Shown here piece by piece: positions 52,790-61,940 of a stretch of 64,000 nucleotides of DNA. Positions within the stretch are counted from its first letter, which is position 1. Each line of letters starts with the position of its first letter. The notes below the pieces were generated by a model. It made no database searches and was not told the origin of the DNA. It saw only the letters and a list, made by a program, of their open reading frames with translations. Origin of the DNA: Ilumatobacter sp. (lineage in GTDB: Bacteria; Actinomycetota; Acidimicrobiia; Acidimicrobiales; Ilumatobacteraceae); contig NZ_JASJCS010000005.1 of assembly GCF_030065885.1 (NCBI RefSeq), forward strand, positions 1 to 64,000. The letters are read 5' to 3'. Both the position numbers and the translations under genes were made by a program.

Positions 52790-53925
52790 CAGGACCGATC
52801 GAGCACCACCCCGAGCAGGTCGGCCGCAGCACGCGTCGACTCACCGCGTGCGGCCGCGGCGTCGACGGCCGCCACGGCCCCGGGCGAGTCGAGATCGTCG
52901 TCGAGCCGCTCGCGTACCTCGTCGATGAGATCGACCGGCGCTCCGTCGGCCGCTGCTCGCCACGCGGCGAGACGCTCCTGATTGCGCGCCATCAGACCGT
53001 CGTCCCACTCCCATTCCGTCCGGTAGTGGTGCTCGATCAATCCGAGGCGGATGGTCATCGGGTCCCATTCGGTTCGGAGGCGATCGACGAACACGAGGTT
53101 GCCGAGGCTCTTCGACATCTTCTCGCCGTCCATGCTGATCAGCGCGGTGTGCATCCAGTGCTTGACGAAGGGTTCGCCGGTCGCCGCCTCGGACTGGGCG
53201 CGCTCGCACTCGTGATGCGGGAAGATCAGATCGGCGCCGCCGCCGTGCAGGTCGATGGTCGTTCCCAGCTCGCGCAGCGCCAGCGCGCTGCACTCGATGT
53301 GCCAGCCGGGCCGGCCGGGGCCCCACATCGTGTCCCAGGAGGGCTCGTCGGACTCGGAGGGATGCCAGAGCACGAAGTCGAGCGGCGAGCGCTTGTTGGG
53401 ATCGTCAACCTTGCCGCCGCGCTGCCGTGCGAAGTCGAGCATCTCGGCCTCGGTGTAGTTGCTCAGGCTGCCGAACGAGTCGTACTTCGTCACGTCGAAG
53501 TAGACCGATCCGCCCGACTCGTACGCGTAGCCGCGGTCGAGCACCATGCCGATGAACCCGCGGATGTCGGCGATGGCGGACGACGCACGAGGCGTCGACG
53601 CGACGGGGAGTGCGTTGAGCGCCTCCATGTCGCGCTCGAATCGCGCCTCCTCGGCCGCCGCGAGATCGAGGTAGTGCACGCCGAGCTCGCGTGCCTTGGC
53701 GAACAGCGGGTCGTCGACGTCGGTGACGTTGCGGACGCACAGCACGTCGTGGCCCTTGTCGATGAGGTGCCGCTTGAGCACGTCGTAGGAGATGAACGTC
53801 GCAGCGTGCCCGAGGTGCGTGGCGTCGTACGGCGTGATCCCGCAGATGTACATGTGCACGAGCTCGCCGGCCTCGAACGGGACGACGGCGCGCCGGGCGG
53901 TGTCGTACAGGCGCAGGGTCGACAT
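52789..53925 (-). CDS. mshC: Mycothiol ligase (cysteine--glucosaminyl-inositol ligase)
   Basis: 378 aa, shorter than the roughly 410 aa of mycobacterial MshC. Class I synthetase fold: MYICGITPYDATHLGHAATF (zinc Cys and HLGH), NVTDVDDPLFAKA, GPGRPGWHIECSA, FPHHECERAQSEA and GEKMSKSLGN. NYTEAEM and ITPYDATHLGHA separate it from CysS. It joins cysteine to GlcN-inositol in mycothiol synthesis, the main thiol of actinobacteria. F420 reductase precedes it by 2 bp. Confidence 0.93.
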   Translation of the reverse strand: MSTLRLYDTARRAVVPFEAGELVHMYICGITPYDATHLGHAATFISYDVLKRHLIDKGHDVLCVRNVTDVDDPLFAKARELGVHYLDLAAAEEARFERDMEALNALPVASTPRASSAIADIRGFIGMVLDRGYAYESGGSVYFDVTKYDSFGSLSNYTEAEMLDFARQRGGKVDDPNKRSPLDFVLWHPSESDEPSWDTMWGPGRPGWHIECSALALRELGTTIDLHGGGADLIFPHHECERAQSEAATGEPFVKHWMHTALISMDGEKMSKSLGNLVFVDRLRTEWDPMTIRLGLIEHHYRTEWEWDDGLMARNQERLAAWRAAADGAPVDLIDEVRERLDDDLDSPGAVAAVDAAAARGESTRAAADLLGVVLDRS

Positions 53926-53927
53926 GC

Positions 53928-54605
53928 TCAGGCGTCAACCGCGAGCGGGTCGCGTTTGATTCCCGTGAGCTTGGGGGCGACGCGCGTCTTGTACCTGACG
54001 TTGAGCTGCAGGAGCACGGCGGTGAACGCCTCGATCGCCGTCGCGTTGGAGAGCTCGCCGGCGTCGAGCGGCCGGCAGCCGGGGATGTGCGCCACGATCT
54101 CGCTGATCGTTCGTACGGCCGCCGGGTCGTCGCCGCAGATCAGGACGTCGGACTCGATCGGTTCGCCGATGTGACCGAGCTCGGTCGCCGGCAGGTGGTG
54201 GAACGCTGCGACGACGTTGCTGCCGGGCACCGCAGCCTGCACATGTGCGGTCACGCTGCCACGTGGCGGGACGAGCGGCTGGAACTCGCGGCCGACCCGC
54301 ACGAGCGCGTTGGCCATGCTGACCACGATCTTGCCGCGCAGCGCATCCTCGTGGTCCTGTGCCATGGTGGCCGCCGAGTCCCACGGGGTGGCGATGACGA
54401 CGATCTCGCACTCCGCCGCAGCCGCGTTGTCGCCGTAGCCGAGCAGTTCGCCGATCTCGGGATACTGCTCGACGAATGCGTCTCGACGCTCCATCGCGCG
54501 GTACTTCGAGCGCGACCCGATCATCGACGCATAGCCCACGCTGGCCAGCCGGGCGGCCAGCGCGCTCCCAGCCGGTCCGCTGCCGCCGATCACACCGATG
54601 CGCAT
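53928..54605 (-). CDS. npdG: F420:NADPH oxidoreductase (Fno/NpdG type)
   Basis: 225 aa. Starts with MRIGVIGGSGPAGSALAARL, the nucleotide motif with the F420-specific IGSRS, and goes on to PWDSAATM, VSMANALVRVG, AAVPGSNVVAAFHHLPA and DDPAAVRTISEI. It exchanges electrons between NADPH and F420 and so feeds the Ddn-like and LLM enzymes. ATG at 54605 has AAGGCT 6 nt upstream. Two bases separate it from mshC, so they form one operon. Confidence 0.9.
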   Translation of the reverse strand: MRIGVIGGSGPAGSALAARLASVGYASMIGSRSKYRAMERRDAFVEQYPEIGELLGYGDNAAAAECEIVVIATPWDSAATMAQDHEDALRGKIVVSMANALVRVGREFQPLVPPRGSVTAHVQAAVPGSNVVAAFHHLPATELGHIGEPIESDVLICGDDPAAVRTISEIVAHIPGCRPLDAGELSNATAIEAFTAVLLQLNVRYKTRVAPKLTGIKRDPLAVDA

Positions 54606-54729
54606 GTGTCGAGCCTTGCACATCGCCCGGCGGAGGTCCGCACCCGCTGCCGGGACGGTCCCGGCCCGGAACGACGGGGCCGGACGGGAAGGCCGCCGCA
54701 CCCCGCGTGGGCGGCTACGTTCGGCACGC

Positions 54730-55509
54730 ATGGGATTGCTCGACGGCAAGAAGATCGTCATCACCGGCGTGTTGACGGATGCATCGCTGGCGTTCGGCGT
54801 GGCGCGGATCGCGCTCGACGAAGGTGCCGACATCGTGCTCACCGGTGCCGGCCGTGCGCTCAGCCTCACGCGCCGCACCGCCCGCAAGCTCGGGCAGTCG
54901 AACGGCCAGGACATCGACGTGTTCGAGTTCGACGTCACCGTGCCCGACCAGGTCCAGAGCGTGCACGACGCCGTCGCGTCGAAGTGGGGGCGCGTCGACG
55001 GCGTGCTGCACGCCATCGGGTTCGCGCCCGAGTCGTGCCTGGGTGACGGCTTCATGGACGCCCCCTGGGAGGACGTGGCGGTCGCGATGCACGTCTCGAC
55101 CTACTCGCTCAAGACGCTGGCCGACGCCTTCGTGCCGTTGATGGATCAGGGCGGATCGATCGTCGGCCTCGACTTCGACAACCAGCAGGCGTGGCCCGCG
55201 TACAACTGGATGGGCGTCGCGAAGTCGGCACTGCAGAGCCTGTCGAGGTACCTCGCGAAAGAGCTCGGCCCTCAACAGATCCGGTGCAATCTCGTCGCAG
55301 CCGGCCCGATCAAGACGATGGCGGCGAAGTCGATCCCCGGCTTCCAGCTCTTCGAGGACACGTGGGACGGCCGGGCCCCGCTCGGCTGGGACGTCCAGAA
55401 CGCCGAGCCCGTCGCCCGGGCCTGCGTGGCGCTGCTGTCGGACTGGTTCCCGGCCACGACCGGCGAGATCGTCCACGTCGACGGCGGCTACCACGCCGTC
55501 GGTGCCTGA
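54730..55509 (+). CDS. inhA: Enoyl-[acyl-carrier-protein] reductase (InhA/FabI)
   Basis: 259 aa. GLLDGKKIVITGVLTDASLAF, HAIGFAPESCLGDGF, VGLDFDNQQAWPAYNWMGVAKSAL (Tyr and Lys of the active site) and NLVAAGPIKTMAAKSIPGF match InhA better than E. coli FabI. Reduces trans-2-enoyl-ACP with NADH in fatty acid synthesis. ATG 8 nt after TACGTT (54716-54721). No fabG lies beside it, unlike the mycobacterial mabA-inhA pair. Confidence 0.95.
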   Translation: MGLLDGKKIVITGVLTDASLAFGVARIALDEGADIVLTGAGRALSLTRRTARKLGQSNGQDIDVFEFDVTVPDQVQSVHDAVASKWGRVDGVLHAIGFAPESCLGDGFMDAPWEDVAVAMHVSTYSLKTLADAFVPLMDQGGSIVGLDFDNQQAWPAYNWMGVAKSALQSLSRYLAKELGPQQIRCNLVAAGPIKTMAAKSIPGFQLFEDTWDGRAPLGWDVQNAEPVARACVALLSDWFPATTGEIVHVDGGYHAVGA

Positions 55510-55547
55510 GGCGGACGGGTACTCACACGCCACGCAAGCCGACGAGT

Positions 55548-56729
55548 TCAGCTGCCGCTGCGATCCTCGCTTGCGTACGAGCCCACCAGAACGGTGCTGC
55601 GGAGCCAGTCTCTGATCACGGCTGCTGCGGTGCGGCTGGTGATCGAGGAGACGGCGTCGAAGGCGTGCTGGGCGCCGTAGACCGGGACGAGCTCGACGGA
55701 TCGGCCGGCCGCTCGCAGCGCGTCCGCGAACTGCTGCCCCTCCCCGATCGGCACGAGCGTGTCGTGCGTGCCGTGGACGAGCAGCATCGGCGGGCTCTCG
55801 TCGTGGATCCGGTCGAGGGGTGACACGGCCCGGTATCGGTCCCCTGCGTCGTCGACCGTCTCGAGCATGACCTCGTCGCGGATCTTGTGCCAGTGCGCCC
55901 GCATGCGATTGCGGTTCGCCATGTCGTAGACGCCGTAGATGCCGACGCACGCGTCGACCTGCTCCGCCTCGTCGGTGGCGGTGAGCGCCGCCATTGCGGC
56001 CAGGTGCCCTCCGGCCGAACCGCCGCCGATCACGACGGTCGACGCAGTCGCCGGCCCGCCGAGGAACTCCGCCCGGGCCCACCGCACTGCGTCGCGAATC
56101 GTCTCGATCTGGTGCTCGACAGAGACCTTCGGCGTGAACGGGTACCGCACCGACGCGACGACCCACCCGTCCAGCGCCAGCGCATGATAGAGGTCGCGTG
56201 CCTGGCGTTGCGGCTCGCCGCCCGTCCAGCCGCCGCCATGGACGTAGACGAACAGCCGCTCGGGGCGCTCGGACCGCACCGAACTCGCACGGATCACGTC
56301 GACGGGGCGGGCGCCGGGGCGGTCGACGCGGTGGTGCTCGTCGACGCCGTCGGGCGTCGTGATCGGTACGCCGGTGAGCAACGCCCGACCGCGCCCACGG
56401 GGGACCCCGCCGACGACCCGACGCCGGAGCCGCCACACGCCGATCCAGCCCCGGACGATCGCCCAGACCAGCAGCAACGCCGACGCGACGAGTACGGCAC
56501 GCCCGAACCGCCCGACGGCGAGATCGGCGCCACCCATCGCCACGCCCAGCGAGAGCACCGCGACGTGGATCAGGAGCACCAGCGGCGCCAGTTCGGCCAC
56601 CACCATCGCCGGCAACCACATCGGCGAGTACCGCCGGGTCGGGTCGCCGACCGGCTTGGCCGCGTTCCACGTGAGCGGCAGGCCGACGAGCGCGCCGGCC
56701 AGCAGCACCATGGCGCCGAGCGTCGACAT
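55548..56729 (-). CDS. Membrane-anchored alpha/beta hydrolase (HSL-like)
   Basis: 393 aa. Three to four N-terminal helices (about 1-110) then a hydrolase domain: YVHGGGWTGG (oxyanion hole HGGGW), IGGGSAGGHLAAM (nucleophile Ser), HGTHDTLVP (acid) and YGAQHAFD (His). Belongs to the hormone-sensitive-lipase/BD-FAE group of esterases. The membrane part suggests an extracytoplasmic or membrane-lipid substrate, which is inference. ATG at 56729; GTG 6 nt earlier is possible. Confidence 0.85.
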   Translation of the reverse strand: MSTLGAMVLLAGALVGLPLTWNAAKPVGDPTRRYSPMWLPAMVVAELAPLVLLIHVAVLSLGVAMGGADLAVGRFGRAVLVASALLLVWAIVRGWIGVWRLRRRVVGGVPRGRGRALLTGVPITTPDGVDEHHRVDRPGARPVDVIRASSVRSERPERLFVYVHGGGWTGGEPQRQARDLYHALALDGWVVASVRYPFTPKVSVEHQIETIRDAVRWARAEFLGGPATASTVVIGGGSAGGHLAAMAALTATDEAEQVDACVGIYGVYDMANRNRMRAHWHKIRDEVMLETVDDAGDRYRAVSPLDRIHDESPPMLLVHGTHDTLVPIGEGQQFADALRAAGRSVELVPVYGAQHAFDAVSSITSRTAAAVIRDWLRSTVLVGSYASEDRSGS

Positions 56730-56815
56730 GACCACATGCTGACACGGCCACCGTCCACTCCTCGACCGGGGCTGGCTCTCGCCACCTCCGCACAGCCATG
56801 CCGTAGGGTCGCCAC

Positions 56816-58057
56816 GTGTCCGGCTCCGACGTCCTGACGGTCGCAGTGTGCATCGTCGGCTACGCGCTGATCTGCCGTCGCGTCTCGGCGTGGTGGGTCA
56901 CGATGCCGATCGTCTTCGTCGCACTGGGCGTGGCCACCGATGCCCTCGAGATCGTCGAGCTCGACATCGCGATCGACGAGGTGGCGATCCTCGCCGAGGT
57001 CACGCTCGCCGTGATCCTGTTCGCCGACGCCGTGCGGATGAACGTCAACGAGCTGCGGCGCGGCGCCGAGCTGCCGCTGCGGCTGCTGCTGATCGGGCTG
57101 CCGCTCACCGTGGCGATGTCGACGGTGATGACGTGGTGGCTGCTCGGGACGACCTTCTGGGCCGCAGCGCTCATCGCGGCCGTGCTCGCCCCGACCGACG
57201 CCGCCGTGGGCGAGGCGGTCGTCGCCGACCCGTCCGTGCCGCAACGCATCCGGCAGGCGCTCAACGTCGAGGCCGGACTCAACGACGGTCTGATCGTGCC
57301 GGCATTCGTGCTGTTCGCCGAGCTGACACTCGACGAGACCCGGAGCGGCAGCGAGTGGGCCGAGTTCGTGATCCGCCAGGTCGGCGGGGGCCTCGTGGCG
57401 GGTGTGGTCGCAGGCGGTCTGGGCGCGTACGTCCTGGGGCTCGCCATGCGGGCGGGGTGGACCGAGGGCGTGTACTCGCAGGTCGGCACGTTGGCGCTGG
57501 CCGTCGCGACGTTCGTCGCCGCCACCGAGCTCGACGTCAACGCGTTCATCGCCGCCTTCGTCGCGGGGCTCGCCTTCGGCACGATCCTCGACGACGAGAC
57601 CGCCGACCACCTCGACGAGTACACCGCCGACTCGGGCGCGCTGCTGGCGATGGTGGCGTTCTTCGTGTTCGGCAACCTGTTCGTGATCGACGCGTTCGAT
57701 TCGACGCGCTGGCAGGTGCTCGTGTGCGCGGCGTTGGCACTGACCGCCGGTCGCATGATCCCGGTGGCGATCGCCACGTCGTTCACGGGCCTGCAACGAC
57801 CGACGGTGGCGTTCCTCGGCTGGTTCGGCCCGCGTGGCCTGGCGTCGATCGTGTTCGGCGTGCTGCTCCTCGAAGAGGAGCTCCCCGACGCCGACGACCT
57901 CTTCGGCGTCATCACGCTCACCGTCTTGGCCAGCATCGTGCTGCACGGTCTGTCGGCATCGCCGGGAGCGGCCGCCTACGGCCGCTGGTACGCGCGGCAC
58001 GAGGCGATCCCGATGCCCGAGAGCGAACCGACCATCGATCGCCGCCTCCGGCGATAG
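56816..58057 (+). CDS. Cation:proton antiporter (NhaP/CPA1)
   Basis: 413 aa, about 12 helices. The ion site [15 protein letters not shown] (ND pair near residue 155) and [11 protein letters not shown] place it in CPA1, with [18 protein letters not shown] near the end. Exchanges Na+ or K+ for H+. GTG 6 nt after TAGGGT (56804-56809). No C-terminal regulatory domain. Confidence 0.92.
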   Translation: MSGSDVLTVAVCIVGYALICRRVSAWWVTMPIVFVALGVATDALEIVELDIAIDEVAILAEVTLAVILFADAVRMNVNELRRGAELPLRLLLIGLPLTVAMSTVMTWWLLGTTFWAAALIAAVLAPTDAAVGEAVVADPSVPQRIRQALNVEAGLNDGLIVPAFVLFAELTLDETRSGSEWAEFVIRQVGGGLVAGVVAGGLGAYVLGLAMRAGWTEGVYSQVGTLALAVATFVAATELDVNAFIAAFVAGLAFGTILDDETADHLDEYTADSGALLAMVAFFVFGNLFVIDAFDSTRWQVLVCAALALTAGRMIPVAIATSFTGLQRPTVAFLGWFGPRGLASIVFGVLLLEEELPDADDLFGVITLTVLASIVLHGLSASPGAAAYGRWYARHEAIPMPESEPTIDRRLRR

Positions 58058-58116
58058 GTGCCGATCGCGTGCGCCCCGCCGTTCGCGGTGGGCGGCGCGT
58101 CGGTAGGGTCGACGCG

Positions 58117-60147
58117 GTGAACCGACTCGCCGCCGAGACCTCCCCTTATCTCCGCCAGCATCGCGACAACCCGGTCGACTGGTACCCGTGGGGCGACGAG
58201 GCGTTCGCGGCCGCCCGCGAGCGCGACGTGCCGGTGCTGCTGTCGGTCGGCTACTCGGCCTGCCACTGGTGTCACGTCATGGCGCACGAGTCGTTCGAGG
58301 ACGACGAGGTCGCGGCCGTGATGAACGACAGGTTCGTCAACGTCAAGGTCGACCGCGAGGAGCGACCAGACGTCGACGCGGTCTACATGGACGCCGTGCA
58401 AGCCTTGACGGGCCGCGGCGGATGGCCGATGACCGTCGCGATGGACGCGGACGGTCGGCCGTTCTGGGGCGGCACGTACTTCCCCAAGGAGTCGTTCCTG
58501 AAGCTGCTCGCCGCGCTCGACGACGTGTGGCGCAACCGGCGCGGCGAGCTCGAGCAGAACGCGACGGCGCTCGTCGAGGCGATCGGGCGCAGCGCGACCA
58601 CGACACCCCAGTCCGACATCCCACCGATCGACCTGATCAACGACACGCTCGGCAAGGTCGCGGGCGCCTTCGACAGCGAGTGGGGCGGGTTCGGACAGGC
58701 GCCGAAGTTCCCGTCGACGCACCATCTCGAGTTGATCCTCCGGGCTTACATGACCACCGGCGCCGACGACGCCAAGACCGTGCTCGTCACGTCGCTCGAC
58801 GCCATGGCGTCGGGAGGCATGTACGACCACATCGGCGGTGGGTTCGCCCGCTACTCGGTCGATCGCGAGTGGCTCGTCCCGCACTTCGAGAAGATGCTCT
58901 ACGACCAGGCGCTGCTCGTGCAGATCTACCGGCAGGCCCACTCGGTGCTCGGCCTCCCCCACTACCGGCAGATCGTCGACGAGACGATCGGGTACGTCCT
59001 GCGAGACCTGCGCCATCCCGACGGCGGCTTCTTCTCGGCCGAGGACGCCGATTCGCCCGACGAGCACGGCCACGGCGTCGAAGGGCTGTTCCACACCTGG
59101 ACCCCCGACGAGGTCCGGGCCGCACTCGCCGGCATGGACGACGAGGCGATCGAGCTCACGCTGGGGTGGTTCGACATCACCGAGGGCGGCAACTTCGAGG
59201 GGCGCTCGATCCCGAATCGGATCGGGCATCGGGCGCAGCTCCGCCGGCCCCCGGTCATCGAGGAGGCACGCCAACGGCTGTTCGCCACGCGTGAACGCCG
59301 GCGGCGCCCCGGTCTCGACGACAAGGTGCTGACCGAGTGGAACGCGATGTTCCTCAGCGCGCTCGCCGACGCCGCTGCGGTGCTCCGCCGCGAGGATTGG
59401 AAGGCGGCCGCGATCGCCAACGGCGAGTTCCTCGTGCGTGAGCTCCGCGGGCCGGACGGCCGCTGGTTCCGTTCCTGGCAGGCCGACGGGCAGCCCCGGG
59501 CCCGCCACGCGGCGCTCGCAGCCGATCACGCGGCGCTCGTCGAGGCGTTCGTCCGCCTCGCCGAGCTCAGCGGTGAGGCGCGGTGGATCGACGCCGCGAG
59601 GCAGACCGCCGACACGATGCTCGACTGGTTCTGGGACCCCGAGCAGGGCGGTCTGTTCACCACCGCAGAGGACGCCGAGGCGCTGGTCGTCCGGCAGAAG
59701 GACCTCCACGACGGCGCCACCCCGTCGGCGAACTCGTCGGCCGCTCGCGGGCTCCAGCGTCTGGCGGCGTTGACCGGCGAGCAGCGGTACCGCAACCACG
59801 CCGATCGCATCCTCCAGCTGCTCGGCACCGTCGTCGAACAGCTGCCCGGTGGCACGTCGAACGCCCTGATCGCGCTCGAGCAACGACACCGGGGCCCCAC
59901 CGAGCTGGCGATCGTCGGCGACATGCCGATGCTCGTCCGCCTCGCCCAGTCCGTGTGGCGACCCGACCTCGTGTTGGCCTGGGGCGAGCCCTACGACTCG
60001 CCGCTGTGGGAGAGTCGCGTCGAGGGCAAGGCCTACCTCTGCCGCGACCATGTGTGCGAAGCGCCGGTCGACACCGTCGAGGCGCTGTTCGAGCAGCTGA
60101 CCGGTCAGCCGGCGCCCGAGGACCTCACCAGCCGCCTCGGTGGATGA
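58117..60147 (+). CDS. DUF255 thioredoxin-domain protein (YyaL/SPATA20 family)
   Basis: 676 aa. Residues 1-165 are a thioredoxin-like domain opening [20 protein letters not shown] with active CxxC (C49-H-W-C52) in [17 protein letters not shown]; the rest is an (alpha/alpha)6 barrel typical of glycan epimerase-like folds ([26 protein letters not shown]). Widespread and conserved but of unknown function. GTG 7 nt after TAGGGT (58104-58109). Overlaps the convergent nitroreductase by 23 bp. Confidence 0.93.
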   Translation: MNRLAAETSPYLRQHRDNPVDWYPWGDEAFAAARERDVPVLLSVGYSACHWCHVMAHESFEDDEVAAVMNDRFVNVKVDREERPDVDAVYMDAVQALTGRGGWPMTVAMDADGRPFWGGTYFPKESFLKLLAALDDVWRNRRGELEQNATALVEAIGRSATTTPQSDIPPIDLINDTLGKVAGAFDSEWGGFGQAPKFPSTHHLELILRAYMTTGADDAKTVLVTSLDAMASGGMYDHIGGGFARYSVDREWLVPHFEKMLYDQALLVQIYRQAHSVLGLPHYRQIVDETIGYVLRDLRHPDGGFFSAEDADSPDEHGHGVEGLFHTWTPDEVRAALAGMDDEAIELTLGWFDITEGGNFEGRSIPNRIGHRAQLRRPPVIEEARQRLFATRERRRRPGLDDKVLTEWNAMFLSALADAAAVLRREDWKAAAIANGEFLVRELRGPDGRWFRSWQADGQPRARHAALAADHAALVEAFVRLAELSGEARWIDAARQTADTMLDWFWDPEQGGLFTTAEDAEALVVRQKDLHDGATPSANSSAARGLQRLAALTGEQRYRNHADRILQLLGTVVEQLPGGTSNALIALEQRHRGPTELAIVGDMPMLVRLAQSVWRPDLVLAWGEPYDSPLWESRVEGKAYLCRDHVCEAPVDTVEALFEQLTGQPAPEDLTSRLGG

Positions 60148-60730
60148 TCTCGCCGGTCCGGCGTCGGGGACGGGCGGCGCTGCGGCCCTTGCGTTCCGGC
60201 TCGTCGGCGGGGTGACCGAGTGCGATCGCGCCGAGCAGGCCGAGCCGCTCGGGAACGCCGAGTGAACGCCGGAGCTCGTCCTCGCCGCGGAACACGCCGA
60301 AGAAGAGCGCGCCGAGACCACGGTCCTCGGCAGCCAGCAACAGCGTCATGACCGCCATCGACGCGTCGATGGTCCAGTACGGCGCCGGCCATGCTTCGGG
60401 CCCGGCGCCGAGGCCGGTCGAGGCCTTGTCGGGCTCGGCGTACCGGTCGACGTAGGCCTGCGGATCGGCGAACGGCAGCAGGACCGCGGGCGCATTGAGC
60501 AGCCGCTGCCAGGCGAACTGCGTCCGGCGCGAGGCGGGCAGCGTGATGTCCCAGAACCGGGCGGTCTGCGCACCTTCGAGAGCGACGATGTGCCAGCCCT
60601 GAGTCTTGCCGGCGCTCGGCGCACGGCTGGCGAGATCGACGAGATGCTCGAGCAACCCCTCGGTGATCGGCTCGGCGGTGAACGCCCGAGTCATCCGCCG
60701 AGACCGCACCACGTCCGAGAACTCCGCCAT
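60125..60730 (-). CDS. Nitroreductase family protein
   Basis: 201 aa. FMN-binding [14 protein letters not shown] at the N-terminus, [40 protein letters not shown] and [14 protein letters not shown] follow the nitroreductase fold. It reduces nitro groups, quinones or related compounds with NAD(P)H. ATG at 60730 has a weak GATACT 6 nt before it. Basic tail overlaps the DUF255 gene. Confidence 0.9.
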   Translation of the reverse strand: MAEFSDVVRSRRMTRAFTAEPITEGLLEHLVDLASRAPSAGKTQGWHIVALEGAQTARFWDITLPASRRTQFAWQRLLNAPAVLLPFADPQAYVDRYAEPDKASTGLGAGPEAWPAPYWTIDASMAVMTLLLAAEDRGLGALFFGVFRGEDELRRSLGVPERLGLLGAIALGHPADEPERKGRSAARPRRRTGEIIHRGGW

Positions 60731-60948
60731 CACCCCAGTATCACCGAACGTGCGAGGGTCCCGTGCCCACATCACCCGGAGGTCAAGGACCGCGCCCATC
60801 CGCCGCGCAGACGTGCCCGAGCCAGAGTCGCGACCCCAGCTTGCTGAGACGGGATCGATGTCGTCGAGCACAAGGCGCGACGAACCCGAGTTGCCTCGCG
60901 GCAACGAGCGGTGAGGCGCAACGCAGTGATCGGCGAGATCGGCCCGTC

Positions 60949-61602
60949 TCAGCGGCGGCCGAGTTTGACGAGGTCTTCGGCCATCGTCCAGCCGTAGACG
61001 ATCATCGCGTCGCCGGCGGCCTGGTCGACCGACTCGAACATCTCGACCACGTCGGCGTCGAGCGCGTCGGGTTTGGACGACTCGAAGTCGAGGAAGCCGG
61101 ACTGCCCGTTCTTGGCCACGAAGGTCTGCGCCTCGTACTTGGCGTCGACGCCGAACCGCTTGGCGAGGCGCCGCCCCCAGGCACGCTCCTCGCCGACGGC
61201 ACGGACACCCGGTGACGGCGTGACCTCGTCGAGCTTGTCGAACGCCTCGACGGCATCGGCCGTGACGAATCGGGAACCCACCACGACATCCTCGTCCGGG
61301 AAGGCCATCAGCGCCCGGTGATACGCCTCGTGCATGAGCCCGCGCAGCACGGTGTCGCGCTTCGAATGACGGCGCACGCTGAGCATTCCGATGAGCACGC
61401 AGGGTGTTCCACCGATCCGCTCGAGCGTCGAGAACATGTAGCCGTGCAGCTTCTCACCGATCCGGGCGGTGGTGACGAGCACCCAGTCTTCCTTCGCCTT
61501 GGAGATGGCGCCGATGTCGAACGCTCCCTCGATCGAGCCCATCTCGTCGAGGTCGGCATCGGTCAGTGAAACGGCGTCATTGGTGAAGACTTCGAGCGGC
61601 AT
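60949..61602 (-). CDS. Hypothetical protein
   Basis: 217 aa, soluble, alternating strands and helices: DEMGSIEGAFDIGAISKAKEDW, GTPCVLIGMLSVRRHSKRDTVLRGL, PDEDVVVGSRFVTADAVEAF and an acidic C-terminus. The layout hints at an acetyltransferase-like fold but no motif proves it. ATG at 61602 has a purine-rich GGAGAGGGG ribosome site just upstream, unusual here. The same kind of protein is, as far as I recall, seen in other Acidimicrobiia without a function. Confidence 0.72.
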   Translation of the reverse strand: MPLEVFTNDAVSLTDADLDEMGSIEGAFDIGAISKAKEDWVLVTTARIGEKLHGYMFSTLERIGGTPCVLIGMLSVRRHSKRDTVLRGLMHEAYHRALMAFPDEDVVVGSRFVTADAVEAFDKLDEVTPSPGVRAVGEERAWGRRLAKRFGVDAKYEAQTFVAKNGQSGFLDFESSKPDALDADVVEMFESVDQAAGDAMIVYGWTMAEDLVKLGRR

Positions 61603-61740
61603 ATCCCCTCTCCCGGACGATTCGGACCTACATTCTGCCACCGATTCCGTCGCCTTTCACAAACGGAAGAAGCTCGAGGGGCTCGGCCCGAACAGCCCTA
61701 CACGCTGGCTCGAGCCGCTCGGATGCCCGATCGCTCGTCG

Positions 61741-61806
61741 CGACGTCCGGTGGGCGAGCGTCGAAGCCGCCGCGGAGACGGCGAGCTCGGGAGGCGTCGC
61801 TGCCGG
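61741..61806 (+). repeat. Dispersed intergenic repeat, copy C (short form)
   Basis: GGCGAGCGTCGAAGC joins directly to GCCGCGGAGACGGCGAGCTC and GGGAGGCG. Compared with copies A and B about 18 bp in the middle are missing. It lies in the 338-bp gap 61603-61940 between the unknown gene and dnaE, which also holds the hairpin at 61834 and the low-complexity GAGCGAGCGCAGCGAGCGAG at 61900-61919; no gene is supported there. Confidence 0.65.
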
Positions 61807-61833
61807 TTGATCGACGAGTACCCGAGCGCAGCA

Positions 61834-61852
61834 GGACCGGGTTCCCCGGTCC
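61834..61852. terminator. Perfect 8-bp hairpin downstream of dnaE
   Basis: GGACCGGG-TTC-CCCGGTCC lies about 90 bp after the dnaE stop on the minus strand and is the best candidate for its terminator. No U run follows. Confidence 0.5.
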
Positions 61853-61940
61853 GGTCCCCACGTTCGCCACCACCGAGTTGCGCCCATTCGGACCGAACGG
61901 AGCGAGCGCAGCGAGCGAGTGAGGCCGATGTCCGGCCGAG

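Noticed and set aside
61900-61919. GAGCGAGCGCAGCGAGCGAG as a regulatory site
   Set aside because: Low-complexity motif common in high-GC actinobacterial intergenic DNA; not symmetric in a way that suggests an operator.
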